From assembly GCF_019857225.1 (NCBI RefSeq), contig NZ_JAFJSY010000058.1, forward strand, positions 1 to 64,000: DNA of 64,000 nucleotides. Reading direction: 5' to 3'. The notes under the pieces are model-generated. The model worked only from the letters and a program-made list of their open reading frames with translations. It did no database searches and was not told the DNA's origin. A program made the position numbers and the translations under genes. The stretch comes from Streptomyces plumbidurans. GTDB taxonomy: Bacteria; Actinomycetota; Actinomycetes; Streptomycetales; Streptomycetaceae. This document shows, piece by piece, positions 17,458-24,879 of the stretch. Within the stretch, counting starts at the first letter, position 1, and each line of letters opens with the position of its first letter.

Positions 17458-19383
17458 CTAGGAGAGCACGCTCTGGGGGAGATAGAGCGGCATGGAATCC
17501 TCCCACTGGCTGTCGGTCAGCAACTGCTTGCCGGAGCCGTCCGCGTTCATGGCCATGATCTGGCCGTAGGGCTGGAAGGTGTTGTCGTACAGCGCCGCTT
17601 CTTCCCGGAAGCCGTACATGCCGCTGTTGTAGAGGATGCGGCCGTCGTAGTTCCACACGGCGTGCCCGTCGTTCGCGCCACTGCTGGTCAGGACCCGCAG
17701 GTTGCTGCCGTCGGGCTGGATGGTGCACACGTCGAAGTTCGTCGCACTGGTCTTGCGGGTGAAAAGGATCAGCTTGCCGTCGGGGGACCAGTCGGGCAAG
17801 TTATCGGATCCGGTGGTGAGCACGGTGGTCGTCCTCGTGGTGAGATCGAGGATGCGCAGGCCGTTCTCCTGGCCCCACACGCGGTAGACGATCTTGTTCC
17901 CGTCGGCCGAGTAGCTCGGGAAGCCGGCGTTGGTGGAGTCGTCGGTCAGGGCCTCCGCACCGGTGCCGTCGCTGCGTACTCGCCAGATTGCGGCTGTCAT
18001 GGTGGCGCGTTCCTGGAACCAGCCGCCCAGACCGAAGGCGAGCCAAGCGCCGTCGGGTGACCAAGCGGGCCGGAAGGCGCCGGCCAGCCCCTGGGCAAGC
18101 AGTGTCGGGTCGAGGCCACTGTTGGCGGTGTTGAAGACGACCTTGACGTCGGAGCCGTCCGGATTCAGGGTGACGATCGAGGAGTTGGCGAGGCCGGTCT
18201 GCTTCTCCGTTATCGCGAGGCGGCCTTGCTGCGACAGGACGGGGAACACGTCGCAGAAGCGGTAGTCCCAGTCCGAATCCCAGCTGTAGAGCGTCTCGTC
18301 GACCGTACGGTTGGTGAATCCCTGCTTCTCGTAGATCACCGACTTGCCGTCCGGCGACCAGACCGGTGAGCGCAGCGACCGTTTCACGGGGGCCCTGCCC
18401 GATGTGTAGGCGAGGCCCTCGTCGGCTCCGCCCTTGACCAGGTAGCCGATCTCGGTGCTGGTCACGTACTGCGGCGAGACCTTCAGGTTGGGCCCGGAGG
18501 TGTGCTCGACGCGGTCGGTGCCGGTCGCGACGTCGACCGAGACGATCTGGGACTCGACGACCCCGATGTCCTCCGGGCGGTGGGCGCCCCAGGTTCCTTC
18601 GGTGGTGATCTCGTAGTAGACGATCCGCCGGCCGTCCGGCGACCACTTCGGCGAACCCAGGCAGTATCCGGGCTTGGTCGCCAACTGGCGGAAACCGCTG
18701 CCGTCAGGCCGGATGAGGTAGATGCTCAGTTCCTGGGTGTGCTCCCAGCCCTTGCCGTTGTCGTGACCTCGCCAGGACGTGTTGCGGTCGCTGGAGAAGG
18801 CGATCCACTGCCCGTCGGGCGACCAGACCGGCCGGAAATGGCCGTCGGGGCTGCTGGGATCACCTGCGAGTGCGGCGGTCCCGGTCAGGTTGGTCAGTGC
18901 GCCGGTCTTCATGTTCCTCAGCCAGATGCGGGACAGATGGTCCGCCGAGCGCGTGGAGGCGAAGGCCAGCGTGTTCTTGTCCGGTGACAGGGAGGCGCTG
19001 TCGTTCACCGCGGACCCGGTCACCAGCGGCTGGATGCCCACCAGTTGGCCGGATCCGTTCAGGCTTCCCCAGTAGATGTTGGAGTTGCCGTCGCCCGTCC
19101 GTTCCGAGGTGAAGTACACCGTCTTGCCGTCGGGGGAGTAGTTGGCGTGGCGGTCGTATGCCGCACTCGTGCTGTCGAGCAGCGGGCGTTCGTTGGACCC
19201 GTCGATGTTGGCGATGTACAGGGTCGATGACGAGGGCCCGATGCGGTTCATCAGCATCACGCCCTTCTTGCCGGAGCCGGCAGCTGCGACGGCGAAGGAG
19301 CTGGGCAGCACCGCGGTGGCTGCGGCTGTGCCAACGGCTACGCCGGCTGCGAGGAATGATCTGCGGTTGAGCTGAGGTGACAT
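17458..19383 (-). CDS. Secreted TolB-like beta-propeller protein (PD40 repeats)
   Basis: This 641-residue protein has a Tat leader (NRRSFLAAGVAVGTAAATAV, cleavage after about residue 37). The rest is a repeated propeller with recurrent WSPDG/YSPDG turns, for example HANYSPDGKTVYFTSERTG, RPVWSPDGQWIAFSSDR, SPKWSPDGRRIVYYE, SPVWSPDGKSVIYE and DWSPDGKLILFTRK. This is the TolB/PD40 (DPP6-like) pattern; no catalytic Ser-His domain follows. It may bind or process an extracellular polymer or ligand. The start at 19383 keeps a compact Tat n-region with AAGGGA about 12 bases before it; an in-frame ATG at 19407 is the alternative. It is driven by the minus-strand copy of the double-operator promoter. 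Confidence 0.8.
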   Translation of the reverse strand: MSPQLNRRSFLAAGVAVGTAAATAVLPSSFAVAAAGSGKKGVMLMNRIGPSSSTLYIANIDGSNERPLLDSTSAAYDRHANYSPDGKTVYFTSERTGDGNSNIYWGSLNGSGQLVGIQPLVTGSAVNDSASLSPDKNTLAFASTRSADHLSRIWLRNMKTGALTNLTGTAALAGDPSSPDGHFRPVWSPDGQWIAFSSDRNTSWRGHDNGKGWEHTQELSIYLIRPDGSGFRQLATKPGYCLGSPKWSPDGRRIVYYEITTEGTWGAHRPEDIGVVESQIVSVDVATGTDRVEHTSGPNLKVSPQYVTSTEIGYLVKGGADEGLAYTSGRAPVKRSLRSPVWSPDGKSVIYEKQGFTNRTVDETLYSWDSDWDYRFCDVFPVLSQQGRLAITEKQTGLANSSIVTLNPDGSDVKVVFNTANSGLDPTLLAQGLAGAFRPAWSPDGAWLAFGLGGWFQERATMTAAIWRVRSDGTGAEALTDDSTNAGFPSYSADGNKIVYRVWGQENGLRILDLTTRTTTVLTTGSDNLPDWSPDGKLILFTRKTSATNFDVCTIQPDGSNLRVLTSSGANDGHAVWNYDGRILYNSGMYGFREEAALYDNTFQPYGQIMAMNADGSGKQLLTDSQWEDSMPLYLPQSVLS

Positions 19384-19513
19384 CGGAGTATCAGGTCCCT
19401 TCGCCATCGGTGGACACGCATGCGCAGGGGAAAGCCGGCGCCCAGCGGTGGTTGCTGGGCTCTGCAGTCGATTTCGGCCGACCTGTCTGACGGTGTGTCG
19501 GCTCGTACCGTCA

Positions 19514-19591
19514 GTCGGCTCTGTCGGCTCTGTCGGCTGGTCGGTCAGTTGATCGCTTGAGCAGCCGTATCCGGTCGGCTCTGTCGGCTGC
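19514..19591. repeat. Short tandem repeats of GTCGGCTCT
   Basis: The 9-mer GTCGGCTCT occurs in tandem at 19514-19540 (three units, last one GTCGGCTGG) and again at 19574-19591 (two units, last one GTCGGCTGC). Both blocks lie in the 5' leader of the minus-strand propeller gene. No function is evident. Confidence 0.6.
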
Positions 19592-19651
19592 GGCTCGGCT
19601 CACGACCGAGGGAATGCTTGATCCGTACGGTCACACGCGTCCGTCGTGTGG

Positions 19652-19771
19652 ATTGTCGAACAACTCGCGAGCGACGGTAACACCGGCGCATGCCTCCCAC
19701 AAGAAGTCTGCACGGAAAACGGCATCGACGGCTGATGGTGGCCTTCTTGAGCTCGTAGATTGTTGGACAAA
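19652..19771 (-). promoter_or_regulatory. Double-operator promoter of the TolB-like gene (minus strand)
   Basis: On the minus strand, O1 is TTTGTCCAACAAT (19771-19759), -35 TTGTGG (19702-19697), a 17-bp spacer, -10 TACCGT (19679-19674) and O2 GTTGTTCGACAAT (19664-19652). O1 is centred exactly 63 bp before the -35 start, as in the two other copies. A GCAGACTTC block just before the -35 is shared with the operon promoter (GCAGACATC). The leader is about 285 nt to the chosen start. Confidence 0.7.
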
Positions 19772-20029
19772 CGGTGAGGTGGATGCAGGTTGCGGCACCG
19801 CTGCGTATGCCGTCGGAGTCCCCTCGCGCACGGCGTTGATCGCACCGCAGGTTCAGTCGTGACGGTGCATGAGCCGGAGCGGAGAAACGGTCAAGGACCT
19901 GCGGAACTGCTGGCAGGGAGAGGCGAGTTGGCGCGAAGTTCCGTCTGATCCTTTGCATGGCTGGCGTCAGGGGTGGTTCCCATGGGCGCGAAGACGGACC
20001 CGCGCGCTCCGTCGCGCTCTCTTCGAGCA

Positions 20030-20410
20030 CAGCCCCCAGGCCGCGGCTGTGCGTGGTACCGCGGCGCCGATCAGCGGCTTCACGCCGAGGTTCCGGCCCA
20101 GCCGGCAGTACTTGTCGCGGCCGTAGCCGCGTCCTGTCGGACCGCGTCCGGCCGGCGTGGGGGTCGGCCGCGTTTGCCGCGCATCGGCGGCACGGCCTGG
20201 AGGAGCGGGATCAGCTGGGTGGCGTCGTTGCGGTTGCCTCGGGGCAGGGTGGCAGCGGAGGCGTCGGCCGCCGCGCGGGGGAGTCCAGGTAATTCGGGAT
20301 ACGGAGATCGGGGAGATGCAGGCGCCAGGAGACGCCAACAGGTGACGGCCGAGCCAAGGACGAGTGGTGGGGCCCTTGGAAGAAGGCCTTGGCGGCATCC
20401 TGTGGCGGCA
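20030..20410 (-). pseudogene. IS5-family transposase remnant
   Basis: Minus-strand fragments in several frames match an IS5-type transposase core: GPHHSSLARPSPVG, then AATLPRGNRNDATQLIPLLQ and VPPMRGKRGRPPRRPDA, then after a frameshift GYGRDKYCRLGRNLGVKPLI. These correspond to the KTGPSPVDR, GGNRNDVTQL and DRGYDHDKYRRL blocks of intact elements. It lies directly upstream of the second FadR-type regulator and may have helped create the duplicated satellite locus. Confidence 0.65.
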
Positions 20411-20506
20411 ACGGCAGCGTTGCCCCGCCGCTGCGAACCGTATGTTCGTCGATTGCAGACATACTGCTCGGTGTTCGGCATCTTCTCCAGAAGCGCAGGT
20501 GATCAT

Positions 20507-21214
20507 GTGAACCCCGAGTCCTCCGGCAGTGCGGCCGACTCCGGCAAGAGCCCATCCACGCGGCACAGCCAGGCTTACGAGGGTCTGCGCGCGCTGTTGA
20601 TGTCGGGCCATTACACGCCTGGAACTCGGCTTACCGAAGCCGACCTGACCCAGAGGTTCGGCGTCTCGCGGAGCACTATGCGATCCGTCCTGGTGCAGTT
20701 GACCCAGGAAGGCTATGTCACGAGCGAAGTCAATCGGGGCGTCCGCACGAGAGACTTCTCGGTCGAGGAGGCGATGGACATTTTGGAGGCGCGCGAGACG
20801 TTGGAGTCCGCTCTGGCGGGCAAGGCCGCCGAACGTGCCACTGAGGAGGAGATCGGCGAACTACGCAGCACACTACAGTCTATGACGGAGTGTCAGGAGC
20901 GGGGTGACCAGGACGGGTACTCCCAGGGCAATCGGACTTTTCACCAGCAGGTCAAGCATGCCGCTCACCAGCAGACGCTGGCCCGCGCCTACGACACTCT
21001 GCTCTACCCTCTCGTGATGAGGCAGTACCGCGACCTCTCCGCGCCGCATCCGAGGGCAGGGTCGCTCGAGGAACACCAGGCCATCTTTCTTGCCATCCTC
21101 ACCCGCAATCCCGACGCAGCTGCCGCCGCGATGCGCCACCACGTCGGCTCCGCTCGCAGGGCCCTGCTGTTGCGATCGGCCCAGGACGACGGGACGCATC
21201 CCGCTGTGAAGTGA
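20507..21214 (+). CDS. GntR/FadR-type (FCD) transcriptional regulator 2
   Basis: This 235-residue protein is a close paralogue of the regulator at 11674. The recognition region TEADLTQRFGVSRSTMRSVL and the LTQEGYVTSEVNRGVRTR wing are almost unchanged, so both should bind the same operator. FCD motifs DILEARETLESALAGK, FHQQVKHAAH and EEHQAIFLAIL are kept; the C-terminal tail differs. GTG 20507 (CAGG seven bases upstream) aligns with the start of the paralogue. Two regulators with one DNA specificity suggest response to different effectors or heterodimers. That is inference. Confidence 0.9.
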   Translation: MNPESSGSAADSGKSPSTRHSQAYEGLRALLMSGHYTPGTRLTEADLTQRFGVSRSTMRSVLVQLTQEGYVTSEVNRGVRTRDFSVEEAMDILEARETLESALAGKAAERATEEEIGELRSTLQSMTECQERGDQDGYSQGNRTFHQQVKHAAHQQTLARAYDTLLYPLVMRQYRDLSAPHPRAGSLEEHQAIFLAILTRNPDAAAAAMRHHVGSARRALLLRSAQDDGTHPAVK

Positions 21215-21282
21215 ACGTTCAGGCCGGGAGCCCGCCGCCTGTCTAGCCCGTCCCGGTGTTCTGCAGACCGCCGTGCCCTGGT

Positions 21283-21404
21283 GTTGTTGGACAAAAAATA
21301 TCGTTGGTGGATGGCACTTCTCGGGCAAATCGGCTCTGTACCGCAGAATCCTTGCCGCGATGCCACAGTGCTGTTACCTTCCAGCGCATGGTTTGTCCGA
21401 CAAT
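21283..21404 (+). promoter_or_regulatory. Double-operator promoter upstream of lipoprotein 2
   Basis: O1 GTTGTTGGACAAA (21283-21295), -35 TTGCCG (21352-21357), a 17-bp spacer, -10 TACCTT (21375-21380) and O2 TTTGTCCGACAAT (21392-21404). The O1 centre to -35 start is 63 bp, the same as at 1257 and 19771. The block GCAGAATCC precedes the -35. It points into an unusually long leader before the lipoprotein gene at 21996. Confidence 0.75.
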
Positions 21405-21995
21405 CTATGTGTGGATGGGTCATACGTGGACGCTTCCTTCGTGCGCTTCGAAAACACCGGCCAACGCGACCTGGACCGTTCGTCACTTCCCTCCTCGCAG
21501 GCGGCCATGGAGGTGAAGGTGTCGATCAATCAGGGCGATCCCCGTGTTGAGCCCCTGTGCCGGCATCTTGCCGGCGGTCGGAGGTGTCTTGTTCCGCGCA
21601 GGAAACGCGGGGTTGGCCGCGTTGACCGGGCCCGCGGGGCGCGACAGCACCGCTCTGCCCTGGCTCGCGGACAGGCCGCTGGGAGGTCTCGGGGCAGGGC
21701 CCGTTTCCGTGACGGGCACGTCACCTCAATAGAGACCTGATTCGGCGAATGTCACTCGGCCCCCTTCTGCCGTCCTGGCGCTGTGCGAGCGCAACCCCTC
21801 CCGCAGCAGCGGAGCGCATCGCCTACGGGCTGAGGTCGTAGGGCGAGGCGCCCAGCCGCGTATGCATTCCCTTGTGTGTTGGTCGGGGGTGGGCCCACCT
21901 CGCGCCCCTCATTTCCCTATCGGATTGATGCACCGCATACCCGGCAACCGCCGGAGATTTTCGACACCTGCAGGGCATGGCGACAGGAGAAGACC
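21405..21995 (+). other. About 600-nt leader without a recognised gene
   Basis: This stretch separates the promoter at 21283-21404 from the lipoprotein start. Short open frames occur on both strands, but none has a convincing ribosome site and family match. One + frame near 21544-21732 reads AGILPAVGGVLFRAGNAGLA and could be the decayed end of a membrane protein. The ribosome site AGGAGA at 21985-21990 belongs to the next gene. A long regulatory leader or a deleted gene are both possible. Confidence 0.4.
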
Positions 21996-23069
21996 ATGAG
22001 ACTCCATCCCAGACCAATGCCGGCAGTCATTGGCTGCCTGCCATCCGCGGCCTCCGGCAGGCGAGCGATGGCCATCGCGGGAGCCACGGTGCTGAGTTCC
22101 GCTCTGCTGACGGCGTGCGGGAACTCAGCCGCAACCGGCACAGATGTAACCACGACGGTCACAGTCGGCGTTGCGGGCAACATCTTCGATGTTCCCCTCC
22201 GGTTGGCGGACGATCAGGGTTACTTCGCCAAGCATGGACTGAAGGTCAGGTTCGAGACCGTAACGGCTGCTACGGGCACACCGGCACTGGAGTCAGGCTC
22301 CCTCCAATTTCTCAACTCCAGCCCCACGAGCTTCCTCAGCGCCATAGCGAAGGGCCGTCCTGAGACCGCAATCGGAGTTGACGGGCTCGGCAACCCGCTT
22401 GGCCTTGTCGTGAGCAAGCAGTTCGCGAAGCTGCACGGCCTGAAGTCGAAGTCTTCGGCAGTGCAGGTGGCCCAGGCTCTGGCAGGTTCAACGGGCGGTT
22501 TCAGCTCGGCCAACACAAAGGCCGAGTCTGAGATTCTCCTCAAGAGCAAGAAGGTCGACCCTGGCAAGGTCAAGTGGATTTCTCTGCCTAGCCCCAGCGC
22601 GGACGAGGCCGCGCTCAAAGATGGTCGGATCGACTGGTTCGTCACCTCGGAACCGCTGCCGTTGCAGATCCAGCACTCCGGGGACGGCATTGTGGTGGCC
22701 AATTCCCAGACGGTCTACCAGTGGGCCGGCGACTACGCCGGTTACGGACAGGTGGTGGTGGCCCGAAAGAGCTACGCCAGCCAGCACACTGCCGTGGTCA
22801 AGCAATTCATCGCAGCGGTCCGAGAGGGCAGCGCATACCTGAACAAGCATGGAAACGACCCGTCCGTCATACCGGTGGCGAAGGAGGCGTTCCCCGGCGT
22901 CCCTGACCCCGTCCTGCACGCCTCCATCATGGAGGTCGAGTGGCCACTCTTCATGGACATGGATTCGGAGACCTGGAGGCAGACCTTCGACTTTGTCAGC
23001 GAACTGGGAGCCCTGCCTCAAGGAGCCGACGTCACCGCGGACGACTGGAGCAACGACTACCTCCGGTGA
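21996..23069 (+). CDS. ABC transporter substrate-binding lipoprotein 2 (orphan)
   Basis: This 357-residue protein is a paralogue of the lipoprotein at 14001. The lipobox is LLTAC (Cys41) after an unusually long n-region; internal Met25 would give a standard signal. Shared blocks are VGVAGNIFDVPLRLADDQGYF, LQFLNSSPTSFLSAIAKG, SSANTKAESEILLKSKKVD, IDWFVTSEPLPLQIQ and AGYGQVVVARKSYA. Divergence in the ligand-facing segments, for example VDGLGNPLGLVVS against TNGGGNPLGIVVS, suggests a related ligand. No permease or ATPase follows, so it may feed the transporter of the main operon. Confidence 0.9.
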   Translation: MRLHPRPMPAVIGCLPSAASGRRAMAIAGATVLSSALLTACGNSAATGTDVTTTVTVGVAGNIFDVPLRLADDQGYFAKHGLKVRFETVTAATGTPALESGSLQFLNSSPTSFLSAIAKGRPETAIGVDGLGNPLGLVVSKQFAKLHGLKSKSSAVQVAQALAGSTGGFSSANTKAESEILLKSKKVDPGKVKWISLPSPSADEAALKDGRIDWFVTSEPLPLQIQHSGDGIVVANSQTVYQWAGDYAGYGQVVVARKSYASQHTAVVKQFIAAVREGSAYLNKHGNDPSVIPVAKEAFPGVPDPVLHASIMEVEWPLFMDMDSETWRQTFDFVSELGALPQGADVTADDWSNDYLR

Positions 23070-23103
23070 CACGACCCGAAGTCACCCGGCCAACAGAGAA
23101 GAG

Positions 23104-23157
23104 ATGATGATGCTCTCCGCAACGCCACGCGGCGGCAGGCGGAACGAGGTCCGGTGA
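23104..23157 (+). CDS. 17-residue open frame after lipoprotein 2 (possible permease stub)
   Basis: MMMLSATPRGGRRNEVR is preceded by AGAAGAG and lies where the permease start lies in the main operon, 34 bp after the lipoprotein stop. It may be the leftover start of a deleted permease gene or may serve only to couple translation to the next small frame, whose ATG overlaps its stop (TGATG). Confidence 0.3.
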   Translation: MMMLSATPRGGRRNEVR

Positions 23158-23291
23158 TGCCCCATGCCAAATACTTGAGCACTATAGGACCGGGTGTCAC
23201 GCGACTCACCCTCCCCGGAGACCAGTCCATGCCCTTCATGCCGAGATACGAGGCACCGCCCGAGGCACCGCCCAATCCGCACTCATCCTGA
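23157..23291 (+). CDS. Small hypothetical protein, 44 residues
   Basis: The ATG overlaps the stop of the preceding tiny frame. The peptide begins MPHAKYLSTIGPGVTRLTL and ends in a Pro-rich stretch (YEAPPEAPPNPHSS). I do not recognise it. It has no membrane segment. It could be a real small protein co-expressed with lipoprotein 2, or a chance frame created by the deletion that removed the permease. Confidence 0.3.
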   Translation: MPHAKYLSTIGPGVTRLTLPGDQSMPFMPRYEAPPEAPPNPHSS

Positions 23292-23299
23292 CCAGGCTC

Positions 23300-23950
23300 G
23301 GTGAGGGCGATGACCGGGCCGGCACCCGTCTCCGCACGTCCGCGCGTGAGGAACTGCCGGACGCGCACGTCCCGTTCCTGGACCCTCCGGCGGCGGTGCC
23401 GCGTACCAGCAACGTCGGCAGCACGTACCGGCGTTGACCGTCAACGGACTCCTTGACCGCGCCGGGATGAGGTGAATCGCAGCCGCTCACCGACAACACC
23501 TCGCCGACCCGACGACGCGCATCGGCCCGGTCCGCGCGCACCCGCTCCAGCACCTTCGCGACACCGCGTCGGCCGCGAGCCGGACGGCACCAGACCTGGC
23601 ACACCCGACGCCGTGGACAGGGCCGACCGGCTCCCCGAGCACGAACACGCTCTCCCGCAGCCGCCGCAGCACCCGAACGTGCGGCAACCCGCCGCAGGTG
23701 AAGGGCTCGCGGGGCCACGGGTGTGAGCGCTCACGTCCTCGACGTAGCGCGTGCGCCAGGCGGTTTCCGCGGCGGGGCCGGGTGTGGGGTCGTCGTGGTC
23801 GAAGAGGATGCAGTACATCCGACGTCAACGGACCTGCCACGCGAGCGCCGCGCGAAGCCGACGGAACACCGGTTCCGAACCCCAGGCCCAGGGACACACC
23901 GGATCGGTGAACTCGACCACTTCGGCGCCGTCGGCGGCGGGTCGGTCGTG
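23300..23950 (-). pseudogene. DsbA-family (2-hydroxychromene isomerase/FrnE-like) oxidoreductase remnant
   Basis: Minus-strand pieces, broken by frameshifts, match a DsbA-like thioredoxin-fold protein: VVEFTDPVCPWAWGSEPVFR (active-site CPWAW), then ILFDHDDPTPGPAAETAW and RYVEDVSAHTRGP in another frame, then VLRRLRESVFVLGEP in a third, and near the end VLERVRADRADARRRVGEVL and RRYVLPTLLV. All parts are in the expected order but never in one frame, so the gene is dead. Confidence 0.7.
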
Positions 23951-24250
23951 GCAGGCAACAGGGTGGCGATGGTCGTACTCCCCAGGGCAGCGGCGGCTTC
24001 GGCCTCGATACGGCGCCACACTTGGGGCAGTTCGGCTGCGCAGGGTGATCAACTCGCCGGCGGACCCGGTGGCGTCCACCGGCGCCTGGAGCTTAAGCAA
24101 GCTATAAAAGCGCCTTAAACGTTCATGGTGCACGCCGGTCGGCATCAAGTCTGCGCAGGTCAAAGGCAATTGGTGCGCATCTCGGACAGTTGGCCCGGCC
24201 GGGGGCCGTGGCTAGCATCGCAACCCCTCGGTGGGCGCGACCGCAGGTTC

Positions 24251-24264
24251 TGAGAGCGCTCTCA
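24251..24264. promoter_or_regulatory. LacI-family operator (CebR-like box)
   Basis: TGAGAGCGCTCTCA is a perfect 14-bp palindrome. It differs from the Streptomyces CebR box (TGGGAGCGCTCCCA) at one symmetrical position. It lies 110 bp before the dead GH16 glucanase start and about 615 bp before the GH64 glucanase gene, so it probably controls beta-glucan use through a regulator encoded elsewhere. Confidence 0.7.
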
Positions 24265-24373
24265 TGCGAGTGCGTTCCGCTGGTGCACTCAAGGAGTGCG
24301 GTTCGGGAAGGCACCTGCCGCGCCTGCCGACGGGACAACCTGAAATGCCCCACAGATAAGGTGTGTTCGGCCT

Positions 24374-24640
24374 ATGGCTGCTCATCGCTCACGCCGGTGG
24401 CCGCTCGGTGGACTGGTGTTCCTGCCCGGTGCCGCGCTCGTCACTGCCGTATTCCTCACCACCTCCGGCCCGGCACCTTGCGTGCAGATGCCGTCCAGGC
24501 CGCCGAGACCTGAGCGGAGGAGTTCGGCGGGCCGGCGGGCAGCGCGCCCCCCGATTACTCGAAATGGACTGCTGAAACGGGTGGTTCGGGCAACGGCATC
24601 CACGTGCCGCAGTGCTGCACGAACAGCGGCACTGATGCAC
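24374..24640 (+). pseudogene. GH16 beta-1,3-glucanase remnant (N-terminal part)
   Basis: The frame opens with a signal-peptide-like sequence (RWPLGGLVFLPGAALVTAVF). After a frame change it continues as AEEFGGPAGSAPPDYSKW then TAETGGSGNG, which matches the N-terminus of GH16 laminarinases (WSDEFNG...SKWTYETGGSGWGNNE). A TGA at 24511 stands where the family has the conserved Trp, so a nonsense change plus a frameshift killed it. The catalytic EIDIME region is absent. It sits just upstream of the intact GH64 gene. Confidence 0.65.
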
Positions 24641-24879
24641 CGGGCATCGGCAGCGACGTCGTGCAGCGCACGTGTCGCCGGCTCGGCCCGCCGCGTCGGC
24701 ACAGTCGGTGGTGGCATTACCGCGGTCGGCCGCGCTGTGGTCAAGTGCGTGGAGTGACGGCTGGTTGCACCGGTCTGAGGGTCCCCCCGTGTTTCCCCGC
24801 CCTTCCCGTAAATGCCGGCGATTCCCACGTTGCCGCATGTCAGTCAGTGAAAATTCCCCACCTGTAAGGAGCACGTCAC

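Noticed and set aside
14001..23069. Lipoproteins considered as Pht5-like enzymes because of their similar folds
   Set aside because: They carry lipoboxes and the NMT1/TauA-type blocks, and one is followed by a permease; Pht5-like proteins in the same operon lack signals.
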